Positions 22,756 through 33,286 of a DNA stretch of 64,000 nucleotides are shown here, piece after piece. Origin of the DNA: Oscheius dolichura (Eukaryota > Nematoda > Chromadorea > Rhabditida > Rhabditidae); NCBI GenBank assembly GCA_932521035.1, contig OW051495.1, positions 5,580,001-5,644,000 of the forward strand. Reading direction: 5' to 3'. The position numbers were made by a program, and so were the translations under genes. Each line of letters begins with the position of its first letter. The first letter of the stretch is position 1. The notes below the pieces were generated by a model. The model did no database searches, was not told the origin of the DNA, and saw only the letters and a list, made by a program, of their open reading frames with translations.

Positions 22756-24413
22756 CTACATGGCCAGGTCCTTGAAGAGACGACGGACCGTGCTGAACGA
22801 GGACTGGTGCTGCACTGAAAGAGGACTCTCGGTAATCTCGGGGGAGGGGGCACTCACTCGATGACTTGGGTCGGATGTACTTGAACAGGTAGGGCTGGCA
22901 GTCGGAGAAGCTCGTGTCGTAGACATCCTCCACGTCACACCTGAAAAGGGCAGGGTGGACAGGACGAGGGGAGGGGGCCACCTGTTGGGCATCTTCGGCA
23001 GGTACTGGGGCTTGTTGATGGTGGAACAGATGTTGAGGACGATGTCGCCGAGCGATTCGGCCACGGACTCCTTCATCCGGGCGAACTCGTCCAGGGAGGC
23101 CACCTTGAAGATGTCCAACACGAAGCTCCACTTCTCCCAGGTGTTGCTCTCGTGGGAGAGGGGCCAGCTCCGCCTTTTTACCTGGTAGAACTCTAGGCCG
23201 AAGGAGGACATCGTGAAGGGAACTGAAAGGGGGCCGACTTTGAGGAGGAAGATGGAGACAAGGACTACCTGCCGAGTCGACGGGACTGCCGACAGGTGTC
23301 CGCCGGGGAGAGAGGAAGACATTTCCCTCGAGATCTGTCCGGAACGAGCGGATGTTCTCGTCCACCTTCATGAACAGTTCATCGCTGTTCAGCCGTGCCT
23401 AAAACAGACGACTTCCTTCCTGTTCTCTTTCGCCCGCGAAAGTTCCGACCTTGGCGGTCTCTTTTGAAAGGCCTCCCCGAAATTAGACGAGAAATACCCA
23501 CGTAAGTCAAGTCGACGAAGTCGCAGTCGACCTCGGCGATTCCCAGGGAACCGAGGGAGTAGTTGCAGTCGTTGGAGTAGAAGAACTGAAACATCGACCA
23601 TCATTCCTTTTCGTACCCGTCAGACCCGCGAGTCTTGCCGCCAAACCGTCACGTGAAATGCACATCACGCGCGCTCCCAGACGTAGGTCACGCGGATGTC
23701 TGTCCTGACCTACGGAGATTACATCCCGTACCTCTTTTATGTATACAGTGTGCTCTCTCCTAATACTGGACTAGTGAATATAGGAATAAGAGAGGGGGGC
23801 CTCCTTGTTGACTCATAGGCAGACTGCCCCCGGGAAGGAGTCGTTTCGGACCTCTTGCAAAATATTGTCCAACCCGGTGTATTTACAGTATCACACGTCC
23901 AAACAACGCTTATTTTTGGCCTTCCCCCCAACATAAACAATCCCCTCGTTACTCTTTTTAGACAGGGAAAAGAGTAGGTAGTTTACCTTGGCTGAGGTTC
24001 TGTGGAGGAGGAGAGAGTGAAGCAGACAGGAGAGCACGTCGTGAACTTGACGAAGCTCTAGACTCTGAAATGGCTGCTTTAGACTATTCACGGACACATT
24101 AATCGATTTGTCTATCCCATATATTCCCCCCAAATGAGAAATTCGACGGGTTCGGTTAGGAAATACCACCGTTTCGGGATAGAAACCTCTCAGATATACG
24201 GAAACCCATAAACAGAACACCTTTTCGCTGTAAAATATGACAGAATATCAACTCTAATGCTTAAAATTAGATGCCCTTCAAGAGGAAATCAATATATCGA
24301 GAGGAAACGACTTGCGAACTGGAGGAATACGAAGCCTGACCCGTATTTTGGCTGTTCGGATGAGTAGGAAAAGGAAAACTTACTATACGGTACTCGTGTT
24401 CTCTTGCATTCAT
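22756..24413 (-). CDS. atg101: Autophagy-related protein 101 (EPG-9)
   Basis: ATG101 is the HORMA-fold partner of ATG13 in the ULK1 complex that starts autophagosome formation. The ATG at 24413 gives MNAREHEYRI, matching the conserved MNARSQVLEL start, spliced (phase 0) to SLELRQVHDVLSCLLHSLLLHRT. Later exons give AEVDCDFVDLTYV, LNSDELFMKVDENI, GLEFYQVKRRSWPLSHESNT, EYLPKMP-like QYLPKMPNR, SFSDCQPYLFKYI, and the C-terminal STVRRLFKDLAM with stop 22756-22758. Length and motif order match the family. The intron near 23.59-23.99 kb is about 400 bases and AT-richer than the flanking exons. It lies directly upstream, on the same strand, of the VAMP7-like gene, about 400 bases away. Confidence 0.93.
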
Positions 24414-26910
24414 GCGACCTGTCTGCTCTCAGAAGAATCCGACAAGGGGGATGGAGAGAACGAAGAGACCAGACGACAGGGTGGGGAGAGACGCAGAGGC
24501 GGGATGATAAGACAGCGGAGGGCGCAGGCAAACTCAGCTGATGCGACGTTCGGGTGGGGCAGGACGGACTTGTACCAGGTGATCTGCAATGGACATTTAA
24601 TGCTATCCGGGAGGAGGGAGTGTATGGGGGTACGGAGAAGAGGAAAGCAGGGAGAGAAAGGAAGACGTGGGGAGAAAAGCGAAGAAATCGAAAAGGTAAA
24701 CAATTGGGGAAAGGTTAGACGCGGAGGAGCCGGCAGGAGGAGACATTTAATAAAATTGGGAAGACAACGGGATGTCACGATGCTTAGACGCGGGATTGGT
24801 CGACAACACGGAAACAAGAGCAAGATTTTGAAATCACGTGGCCAGTGGCTATTACCAGGCGCCCTATCTCCTGTCGCTATGCCACCAACCATAGATGAAA
24901 TACAGGGGAGAAGGTAGGGGGCAAAATGGAGAATGGAAGAGAGGACAATTCGGATATATGACATGGAATGGATTGAACAAGGGGGGAAGAGGACACTTTC
25001 CCGTCAAAGGAACCATGTCAGGGAAGACTATGGTCTTTCTCCCGAGAACCCAGACCGGGAGAATATTCAAGGAAACTCGTTTACAACTCCGAGGCAAAAG
25101 GTCTGGGGGAGGATAGTGTTGACGAGGTGGGTACAATTTCGGGATTTCGGATGACTGCGACAATTCAAAAGAGGGTGGCGGGAAGGTGGGGATCTCAACC
25201 TCGGGAGAAAGCCCGCGGCCCGCATGAATATACAAAACATTTCTCCCAAAAGGACGTGTCTGGTGTTCTCTTCTTCGATTCTTCTTCTTTTCGCCAGACA
25301 CAGTCGAGGAGTTCTCCTAGTCCATCCTGTCCAGAGGATCCGCCATCCTTGAAATTTAGACCGAGAGCGACATAAAAGACGAGAAGAGGTAAAGTTTGGT
25401 TGAATTTAGCCAAACGGGTGATAGGGGTCCAGCTCTTCCGGTCTCCAAAATAAGGCGAGATCCACAGGCAGTATGCAAGACCGCGGTTGCCACGAGTGGA
25501 TACCCAAACCACGGCAGACCGGGTCGGGACACCTCCTCTGAAGAGCCCGGTTGTCCGAGAGGAGGTCGTCCCTGGCAGACCGTCCCACTGGCCGCCTCAA
25601 AAAAGCAATGACTTGAATGGACGGGAGACGAATTTTACGTGGGAAGAAAATCTACTGCCGTTTTCTGTCGATGCCCGAAGGAAGAAGAGGCATGACAGAT
25701 ACCACGGTCAAGGGGCCGACACGTCTTTTTAGGGCAAATTTGATAAAATTAACGTGGTATCTTGGAAGAGAATGGAGACGACTGTCGGACTACAGAGGGC
25801 CAGATGGATAAAGACGGGAAGGACGAGGATATAGCAGGTATCCGTCAGTCAAGATCTTTGGGGATACTTCGAACAGGCGTTTTGAAGCCTTTTCGCTCGA
25901 GCATATTTTCAATTTTGGGAAAATAGAGAGAGGACAACTTTTCTGTAGATTTTTGGAGGAAGAAGGGAACGAGGCTAGAGCGCGAGTAACTAGGACATCG
26001 GAAGGTGTCGCGAGAAGGGGCTCGCAAGAGTGATCAGCTAGTTTTTGGTGATTTCAGTTGTTCAAACCAGCGCTCTTTTTCAGATCGGGTCGGGTTAGAC
26101 TTCTCCAAATAAATTTCAGATCAGGTCGAGTCAAATCAATTTTTCGCCTATTGAGAAAGTTGTCTTCATCAACGCTGCACAGCGAAATTTTATCGGTATA
26201 TATCGATTGCAATCATTATCTATGGTCGGAAGTCTGTCGATACATACAAATCCTTGAAAGCGTTTATTTTTTTGACATTCTACAGAAATTTCGATAATAT
26301 ATTTTACAAAGATCTCGAAGTAACATTTCTATAGAAGAAAGCTTGTACTCAGTTGTATATATATATTTGTTTACTTCTTCTTTTCGCTATTTATGGGAAT
26401 ACATGTTCTCTTGCTTATCTGAAATCCTCAAATTGAAAATGAGACTGTGTCCTAGCGCGAGGCAACATTCAATGAACTGGCACGAGTCCAAGTTGTTGGA
26501 AGCGTGCCAAACTCCACCTCCTCTGGACTTTGAATCTACTATAACTTCAAAGTCTGCATATCTTTTTACTTGAACACTTGAACAGTATCCAATGATTCTT
26601 GAAAATACCTCCCAAAAAAATTTAAAAATTTGATTGAAATTGTTGATATCATTCCATGTAACCCTGTGTAATCTCGTTTACTTTCAGGTCTGTCTGTTAT
26701 CAAAGCAATGTGTCTTGCCGACGGCTAGCCTTTATGGTGAGTTTAAAAAAAAATTAGTGTCGATGTTACGTAAACCATTTGCCTGTTATAAATTTTACAA
26801 TAACCATTTGGAATCTAAAGCTTTGCTCCCGCTAGTACTATGTTATATTTCGTGGAGGTATTAATTGTTGAATTTTTAGAGGCAAATGTCAACGGCATAT
26901 TCAAGTAATA
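24414..26910. other. Long region without a recognised gene
   Basis: From 24.4 to about 25.85 kb the sequence is purine-rich on the plus strand and GC-rich, with several long overlapping reading frames in different frames that look compositional. One minus-strand frame at 25195-25512 has a plausible protein-like composition but no partner exons I can assign. From about 25.9 kb the sequence turns sharply AT-rich. The region presumably includes the ATG101 and FNIP promoters. Confidence 0.35.
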
Positions 26911-29900
26911 ATGATACGTCAATTATGGCCATTTCCAAGAAAACGTAAAACATTGAATGAAGAAGTATACTTCGAAAAATTATGGTCAGTTATGTTTAAA
27001 AAATTATGGAGCTGTTAATTTTTTATGTTTTCTCTTCACAGAGATTCCATCTAATCGTATGTGCTATTTATAAAGTCATATTGTATGTGCGCGTGTGACG
27101 TTTTCGAGTTTCATTGAAATTTGCGTGTTTGTCGGCATTCACGCGGAAATTTCTTTGGTAGTGCGGAATGTGAATGTTCAGTATTATTCAAATAAAGCTG
27201 ATGTTCAAACGTACAAAGAAAATAACTATAATGGTTGTCATTTTTCAGCACATCCCGAGACACAAATCTACAAGTATCAAATTTGCGCATGGTGCTAATG
27301 GACAATGACTCGTCTCGACGATCCTGTAAAAGAGTCATCTACGACTCGACAACAGTTATTCCTCTGCTCCCAGGAGCAAATCTACCGTCTGATATTCGGC
27401 TTTCAGAATGTAAAAAGTTTCAAGTAAGTTTAGTTACACATGGTTATTTATACAGCTGTTGCAGCTATTGAGAAAAAAGAAAGATGCGTCTAATCTAGTA
27501 CAATTAGTATGGGGTTCTGGTCCTGCTTCTCATGGATTAGATGCATTAAAATTCCATAAATTGAGGTTTGTATTAAATTTTTTTTTTTGCAACTATTCTT
27601 AATTTTTTAGTGATGGAAGCCTCATGATCAGTCGTGTTTTTCCAATGCCACGCTCGACACATGGGTTTTGTTTATTTTTTAGCCGACAATGTTGAGTTTA
27701 TAGAGACATTTATAATCAATCCGAATCTATGACTTCGTCAGACAGTGAATCTCAGTATACTCCTACTGTACGATCACTGGATACTATTGGAATGCACATA
27801 AGAAGCAATTTAAATGAGCCTCCGGAAACTTTTTGCAGGGTTAGTGTCGAAAAGCTTGATAATATTGCTTTTTAAGATGAGGAATACTAGTTTGACTATT
27901 GAATCCGATGAATCTGATGAATTCCGTGCTTTTTCACCACCTCACACTCTTTCAAAAAATAGACGGATACAGATGTCTCACTGCTCATCGCTCTGTGATC
28001 CGCGTATGTTTTTATGCTATTCATATCATAAGTATTCAGTATATGCAGTCATCTCACCATTAAATATGAGAAAACCGCGATCGAGAATGAGCTCTATTGG
28101 CTCTCAATTAGACGAAGGAAACAGTAGTAGTAGACAAAGCTTCTGTGGTAGCCAAGAGGATAAACAAGTTGCACTCGCTATTATAGTTACTAGCACATAT
28201 AGTTCTTTTGTTTTCCAAGTATGTTTTACAGTCTAACTAAAAGAAGCATGTATTCCAGCATATACCACTCATTGAAGAAGAAATGACTCGTCTTGAACAT
28301 AGAATAACGGCTGCTGCACAAAATAGCAAAGAATTCCTTGAAAAGGTTTATAAGGTACAGCTTAATTAGTATAGATTTCTTGTATATTTTAGGCCTGGGA
28401 AGAATTTAGCTCCCAATTATGTCTTCTTTTTAACACACCGAGATTGAAAAATCCTGTTTGGCTCGCCCTTGCAGAGAAATTAAAAGACGAGCACGATTTG
28501 GCTTCGGAGTTCTGCGAACAATTGGCCTCTTTAATTATAAATTTAGATAATAAGCAGACAAACTAGTACGTGGTTTTTTATTGTTTAGAACACTCTTTCA
28601 TGCAATGGGTAAACTACCTGTTTTCAGTTTTCTTTCCAAACTGGTATCGACTGTATTGATGTATCACATGTCGTGGGTGGCCAGCGTAGCAGCACCTCAT
28701 TCTAATCTTTCTGCACCTGACATTTATGTCGACAGAAGCTATGTCCATGGAACGGTAGGTTCTTTTTAGGGATCTACAAAAAGTTTCACTTCAATTTCGA
28801 TTTTTTTTCCTAGTATTTTATTGCTCATGAAATTCGGTTTCAGATTCTGGATGAAGACTTTGCCTCAATTCCATACAACCCACACATTGCCCAATTCTTA
28901 GAGATCAGTGGAAACATTGGAAATATAAATAGAACAACTAAAACAGTTGTATGTGGGAAACGAGAAGACTCTGAGACCATTTCGAAACTTTTACAAATAT
29001 TATCTTATTTTATACGTTGTTCTACGGTACAGTCTACGAAAAGAGGTAAGTCGTCAGATTGAGGGATTTTGGACATTTCCTGGATCTTTGTTTTCAGACA
29101 AAGAGAAAGATGAACTGCCTATACTCCGATCCTTTTCTCCAGATTTTGTGGGATCTCCAGTAAGCAGTACCAGTGATTTACCAACGTTTAATGAAAGACG
29201 TAAGTATAGTTAATACATGCCACCTCATTATTTAAAGAAGTGGTGGATTGTGATGATGTCATCGTTCCTGGTGTATCAGAATCCGTCCCTACTGAGCTCT
29301 TCCGTTCCGTTTCAAAAATAGATCATCTGGATGACAGAGATTTTTTGGGGAGATCACTTCTAGCTGGTCCATCCACTTCATTTTCTCCACATTTTATTAT
29401 CTCGGGACTTATCGGAGATGGTACTATCATTGAAAAGGCAAAACAAAGGTAAAGGTCGTTTTTTTAACATATTAGGGTGCTTGGGAAATTTGTGTTGTTA
29501 CTGCATGTAATTAGAAAGACTTTGTGGGCCTAAATGTTAACGAGGCTTTGTTTGCAGAGAAGGTCGAATGAAGGATTTAACTTATACATCAATGCCCCAT
29601 ATGTCAAGGTTAGAACTTAGCGCATGATAACCTTAGTTCTGCACATGCCCTCTAAAAAGATAACCTTTTAGAAAACAGCGACCACTCATGCCATACATTT
29701 CAGAATGTTTGATGAGGTCTCCTCCGGCTACGAACCAATATCAGTTCAACGTGCGCCGTCCTCATTGTCTTGCTCTCAAGTGTCCTCCTCTACAGATTTC
29801 CAAGGACCAGATTCGGTAATCGTTGTCGCTGATATTAGTGCTCCTACTGTGAAGGTCAGCTGTTTATTAGCAGTTAGAAATATATAGCTTTAGGTTCTCA

Positions 29901-30278
29901 CAGCCGATACCAGTGTATCTAACTCTCGAATGGATGATGTACACAATCCATCGGAATCTGTCGTATCTATGTTTGAGAATTTCAAAAATCTTCAAGAAAT
30001 AGGAACTGCTCCGAAATTTCTAATTAATTTCCTCGAAGATTCACTTTATTCAGTCCTAGGAAAATCCCTTAGCTTGGTTGAGCTAGTTAGTTGCAATCAT
30101 TTGCATACGTTAAATGTTTTAATTACAGGTGTCTAGTGAACCAGATCCCAGCTCTTCAAATCAGCATCTTTCAGCTGAGCGTGTACGTGCTGTAGTGGGT
30201 TGCGATCACTCAGACTTGCGATTGATTCTTAATGTGGCTTCCGTCTATTATCCTTGTGTTCTGAGCTCCGTCACTTAA
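26911..30278 (+). CDS. Folliculin-interacting protein (FNIP)
   Basis: FNIP binds folliculin and forms the lysosomal GAP complex for RagC/D in nutrient signalling to mTORC1. The N-terminal longin region begins with LRMVLMDNDSSRRSCKRVIY at about 27.28 kb, equivalent to human IRLIVYQDCERRGRNVLF. The DENN region gives FNTPRLKNPVWLALAEKL (28.43 kb), YHMSWVASVAAP (28.67 kb), YNPHIAQFLEISGNIG and KTVVCGKREDSE (28.9 kb), then LSYFIRCS; the human equivalents are the PRIREPVWLNM, THLAWVPTV, TVVVGKRQDL and LTYFIRCSEL segments. The C-terminus AVVGCDHSDLRLILNVASVY ends at TAA 30276-30278. Introns are mostly short. The first exon (ATG 26911, MIRQLWPFPRKRKTLNEE) is plausible but its splice junction to the next exon could not be resolved. 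The gene is AT-rich. Identity is strong, N-terminus uncertain. Confidence 0.88.
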
Positions 30279-31659
30279 GTAGCCGTGAAAACGACATTAT
30301 TCCATCGGTTCTGTTGCCAAACACAACGCCTTTCAATGGAGTCTTTTCTATACTACAGGTAACGCCGTCATTGCTTTCCCGGCTAAGCCTTTCCACAGTA
30401 TGCTTTCCCCCCACGTCTTCCCTCACCTACAACGCGCCTTATTGTTAGTTTTTGATTCAAGATGTATATATTATAATAATACGCAGATTTCTATTTAGAT
30501 GTTATTCGAATTATACGCGATATATAGCCCCTGAATCGAGATTTCTATTATGGCTCATTATACATGACGTTATTAACCCGTGGCACAGTAATGTATATAT
30601 TGTTGCTTTTGTAGTTGTTTGGGCGATATATTGGCTCCTAACCCCTGTCTATGTAGGAATTTTCCCGTTTTTGTACATAGGTTGGGCTTCTAACCGAGGA
30701 GAGGGTTTCCCTTCTTTTTGAAAGATTAATGGATTGTTGAGATACATAACTTTGCTTCCCTTCCACTCTCTTATATTTTGATCAAGTTGTTTTTATATGC
30801 CGTATTCGGCCTTTTTTGTTTAACTAACAGGTTCCCTTGGCCAGCTTTCCCCTGGTTGCTCAGCTCCAGCTCATTTCCCGTTCTGTCTATGTGCCCATTG
30901 ATTGACTATTGTTACTCGAGATTTATGAAATTTAGTAATAAATATAATTAGATTATGCATATCCTTTTCAATCTTCCAATAATGTTCAATGAAGACGGCA
31001 GATCTTTGCCGGCATCATCATATGACAAAAATGAATGAACTGATAATCAGATATGTATATATGTATCTCTTCACTACAGTAACCACTAGCACATAATTCT
31101 CAAAATACTTTTGAGCTCTGATAACATCAGCGTCGAGGTCATTTGTGGTCTTTACGGAAGTGCACAATCTGAGTTTAATGTTGATCTTCAATGCAGCTGT
31201 CGCCAAAGACATTCATTAGATTTTCAGGAGCACCTGCTATTTGTTTTTGCTCAACTAGCTGAAGAAATGGGGGCCGATACAAGAAGAGGTGTAGAGTAAT
31301 ACTCGGGGAACCAAAAAATCTGGTTGGCTTCCATTAGGAATTTTGAAATTTTTCGATTTTTATTGAAAAATAAATAACATTGGCATCAATAAAACTAGTA
31401 AGTGAATGACCGGGCAACTCTAAAAGTAGAAAATAAGAGGGGCCGAAAGATGTTAATATTGTCGGTTTGGTTGACGTGTAGCACAGGAAATGAGGGAGAT
31501 TAGTCTGCCCCTGCCAATTGACACTGTGCCCGGCCGGGCTTTGTCCTCCCTTAGCCTCGGCGATTCAATGCCGTTTCCGTCGCCGAATTGAGCACCTACA
31601 TGTGGCAGCAGGTGAGTGCCCCTTTTGTTTTTGATCGACCCGAAATATATTCAGCGAGA
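30279..31659. other. AT-rich intergenic region between FNIP and the Cys-loop receptor
   Basis: About 1.4 kb, AT-rich, with an abrupt shift to GC-rich sequence near 31.5 kb just before the receptor gene. Short frames at 30452-30721 (+) and 31018-31212 (-) have hydrophobic but non-conserved translations. I see no supported gene. The stretch at about 31600-31650 (ATGTGGCAGCAG, then a GTGAGT donor and an ATATTCAG acceptor) looks like a 5' UTR exon and intron of the receptor gene. Confidence 0.4.
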
Positions 31660-33061
31660 ATGATCCTCTTACATTTGCTATTCTACGCGTCGACCTTTGG
31701 CTGTTTGACGGAGAAAAAGATCGTCGAGCTTCTGCTGAGGCCGTCAGTCTATAGCAAGCACAAGCTGCCCCGTGAGATCAATGTGTCCGCTCGACAACGG
31801 GGGTTTCAGACAACGGGGTGCTGGTGAAGGTCGAGTTCTGGATACAGTCAATCACGGCAGTTGATGAGGTAACCAACGACTTCGAGGTTGAGATGTACAT
31901 AAACGAGCTCTGGCTCGACCCCAAACTTCGCTTCGACCACCTCTCAGCCTGCCGCAGCAACCTCAGCCTCGACCAGGCCGTTCTCGACCGCATCTGGAGT
32001 CCCCAGAGCAGTTTTGTCAACACAAAGAGTGCCGAGATCCTGGACTCTCCCTTTCCCAACGTCTTCTTGACCCTCTTCGAGAATGGGACCGTCTGGGTAA
32101 ATTACGTAAGGGCAGCTGATTTGGAGAGAGAGAGAAACCATATTCAGAGGATACGTGTAATTGGCCCCTGTTTGATGGATCTGGCCGACTTCCCGATGGA
32201 CAGCCAGTCCTGTCGCCTCAACTACCAGAGCTTCAGCTACAGTAACGCGGAGGTTCTCTTTGCCATTTTCCATAATTTGCCCCCTTGTCAGGTGAGGATG
32301 AGGTGGAATTCCCGTCGAGCGCCCGTCTTCACCCTGAGCCCGTTGAAACTACCCGAGTTCAGTCTGATTCACATCGGCCCGGCTGTAGTCCACCGAGTTT
32401 GATCTTCTCTTTTATTTCCCTATCTCCCTATTTCAGGAGTTTCCGGCGGGGATGTGGGACGAGCTCGTGGTGAACTTCGTCTTTGAGAGACGATACATGT
32501 GGTATCTTCTGCAGGCCTATATGCCCACCTATTTCACCATCTTCATCAGGTACCCGTTAGTCGAAGGGAATACCGAGATTCAGCTGGGTCTCCTTCGCCC
32601 TCGGCCCTCAGGCGATCACCCCGAGGACGATGATTGGTGTCAATGCCCTCCTCTCGATGATCTTCCACTTCGGATCCATAATGAGGTGGCCCCTTCTAGA
32701 TTAGACTAACCAACTTCAGGAACCTGCCCCGGGTCAGCTACGTCAAGGCCATTGGTGAGTCTCTCCTCCCGCCCCGTAAAATACTTCCGCCAGATGTCTG
32801 GATGCTCTTCTCGATGCTTTTCGTCTTCCTCTCGATGGTCGAGCTGGCCGTCGTCGGCTACAATGAGGCCCGTCCCAATAGGTCACCGACACTCGGCCAC
32901 CGGGTCGACAGAGTCGCCTGCTTCATCTTCCCCGCCGCCTTCTCTATATTCAATGTAACCGTCGGCCGGAAGAGGGCCATTCCCCTGTTCAGATCGTCTA
33001 CTGGGCCCGCTACGGATGCAAGTTCACCACGTCCACTGCTCACCCCATTGCTCAACTCTAG
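31660..33061 (+). CDS. Cys-loop ligand-gated ion channel subunit (GABA/glycine-receptor-like)
   Basis: Pentameric ligand-gated channel subunit. ATG 31660 begins a signal peptide ([20 protein letters not shown]). The ligand-binding domain includes [12 protein letters not shown], the Trp loop [10 protein letters not shown] and the Cys-loop [15 protein letters not shown] with 13 residues between cysteines. M1 is near [21 protein letters not shown]2 is [19 protein letters not shown]; then [15 protein letters not shown]3 and M4 ([11 protein letters not shown] / IVYWARYGC), ending at TAG 33061. Family features favour anion channels, but the usual PAR before M2 reads TPR, position 6' is Asn and 13' is Phe. 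The M3-M4 loop is only about 16 residues. The exon junction near 31780-31803 (REIN to DNGVLVKV) does not join in frame with canonical GT-AG as read, so either a non-canonical site or one base error is present there. Confidence 0.9.
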
Positions 33062-33208
33062 ACTGTTAAATATATCTACTTCGTTATCTACGGGAAAGGG
33101 AGGACGGAAGAACTCAATGATTGGCGAGTTTTCCCTTTCCTGGCACTAATGCGATCGTCCTCGGAGTGGCAAACCGGTCTATTCCGGGACAGGGCATTCG
33201 AGACGACG

Positions 33209-33225
33209 AATAAAGATTATTTATT
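33209..33225. terminator. Bidirectional polyadenylation signals of two convergent genes
   Basis: AATAAA on the plus strand (33209-33214) lies 148 bases past the Cys-loop receptor stop, and AATAAA on the minus strand (33220-33225) lies 62 bases past the PAPS synthase stop. Only five bases separate them, so the 3' UTRs of the two convergent genes should overlap. Confidence 0.6.
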
Positions 33226-33286
33226 AGGGCAAATATTGCACAGGGGTTAGGTTTGGGAGTATTCGGGGAAGCCCCCATAGTCCCCA

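Noticed and set aside
23630-23720. Short GC-rich inverted motif around gacgtaggtcacg in an ATG101 intron
   Set aside because: Arms are only about ten bases with mismatches; this can occur by chance and shows no further structure.
24414-25830. Overlapping long frames in a purine-rich stretch
   Set aside because: Frames occur on both strands at the same place, the composition is low complexity, and no conserved segment or coherent splice pattern was found.
30452-31212. Hydrophobic short frames between FNIP and the receptor
   Set aside because: They are AT-rich frames with no conserved pattern, no good start context and no supporting exons.
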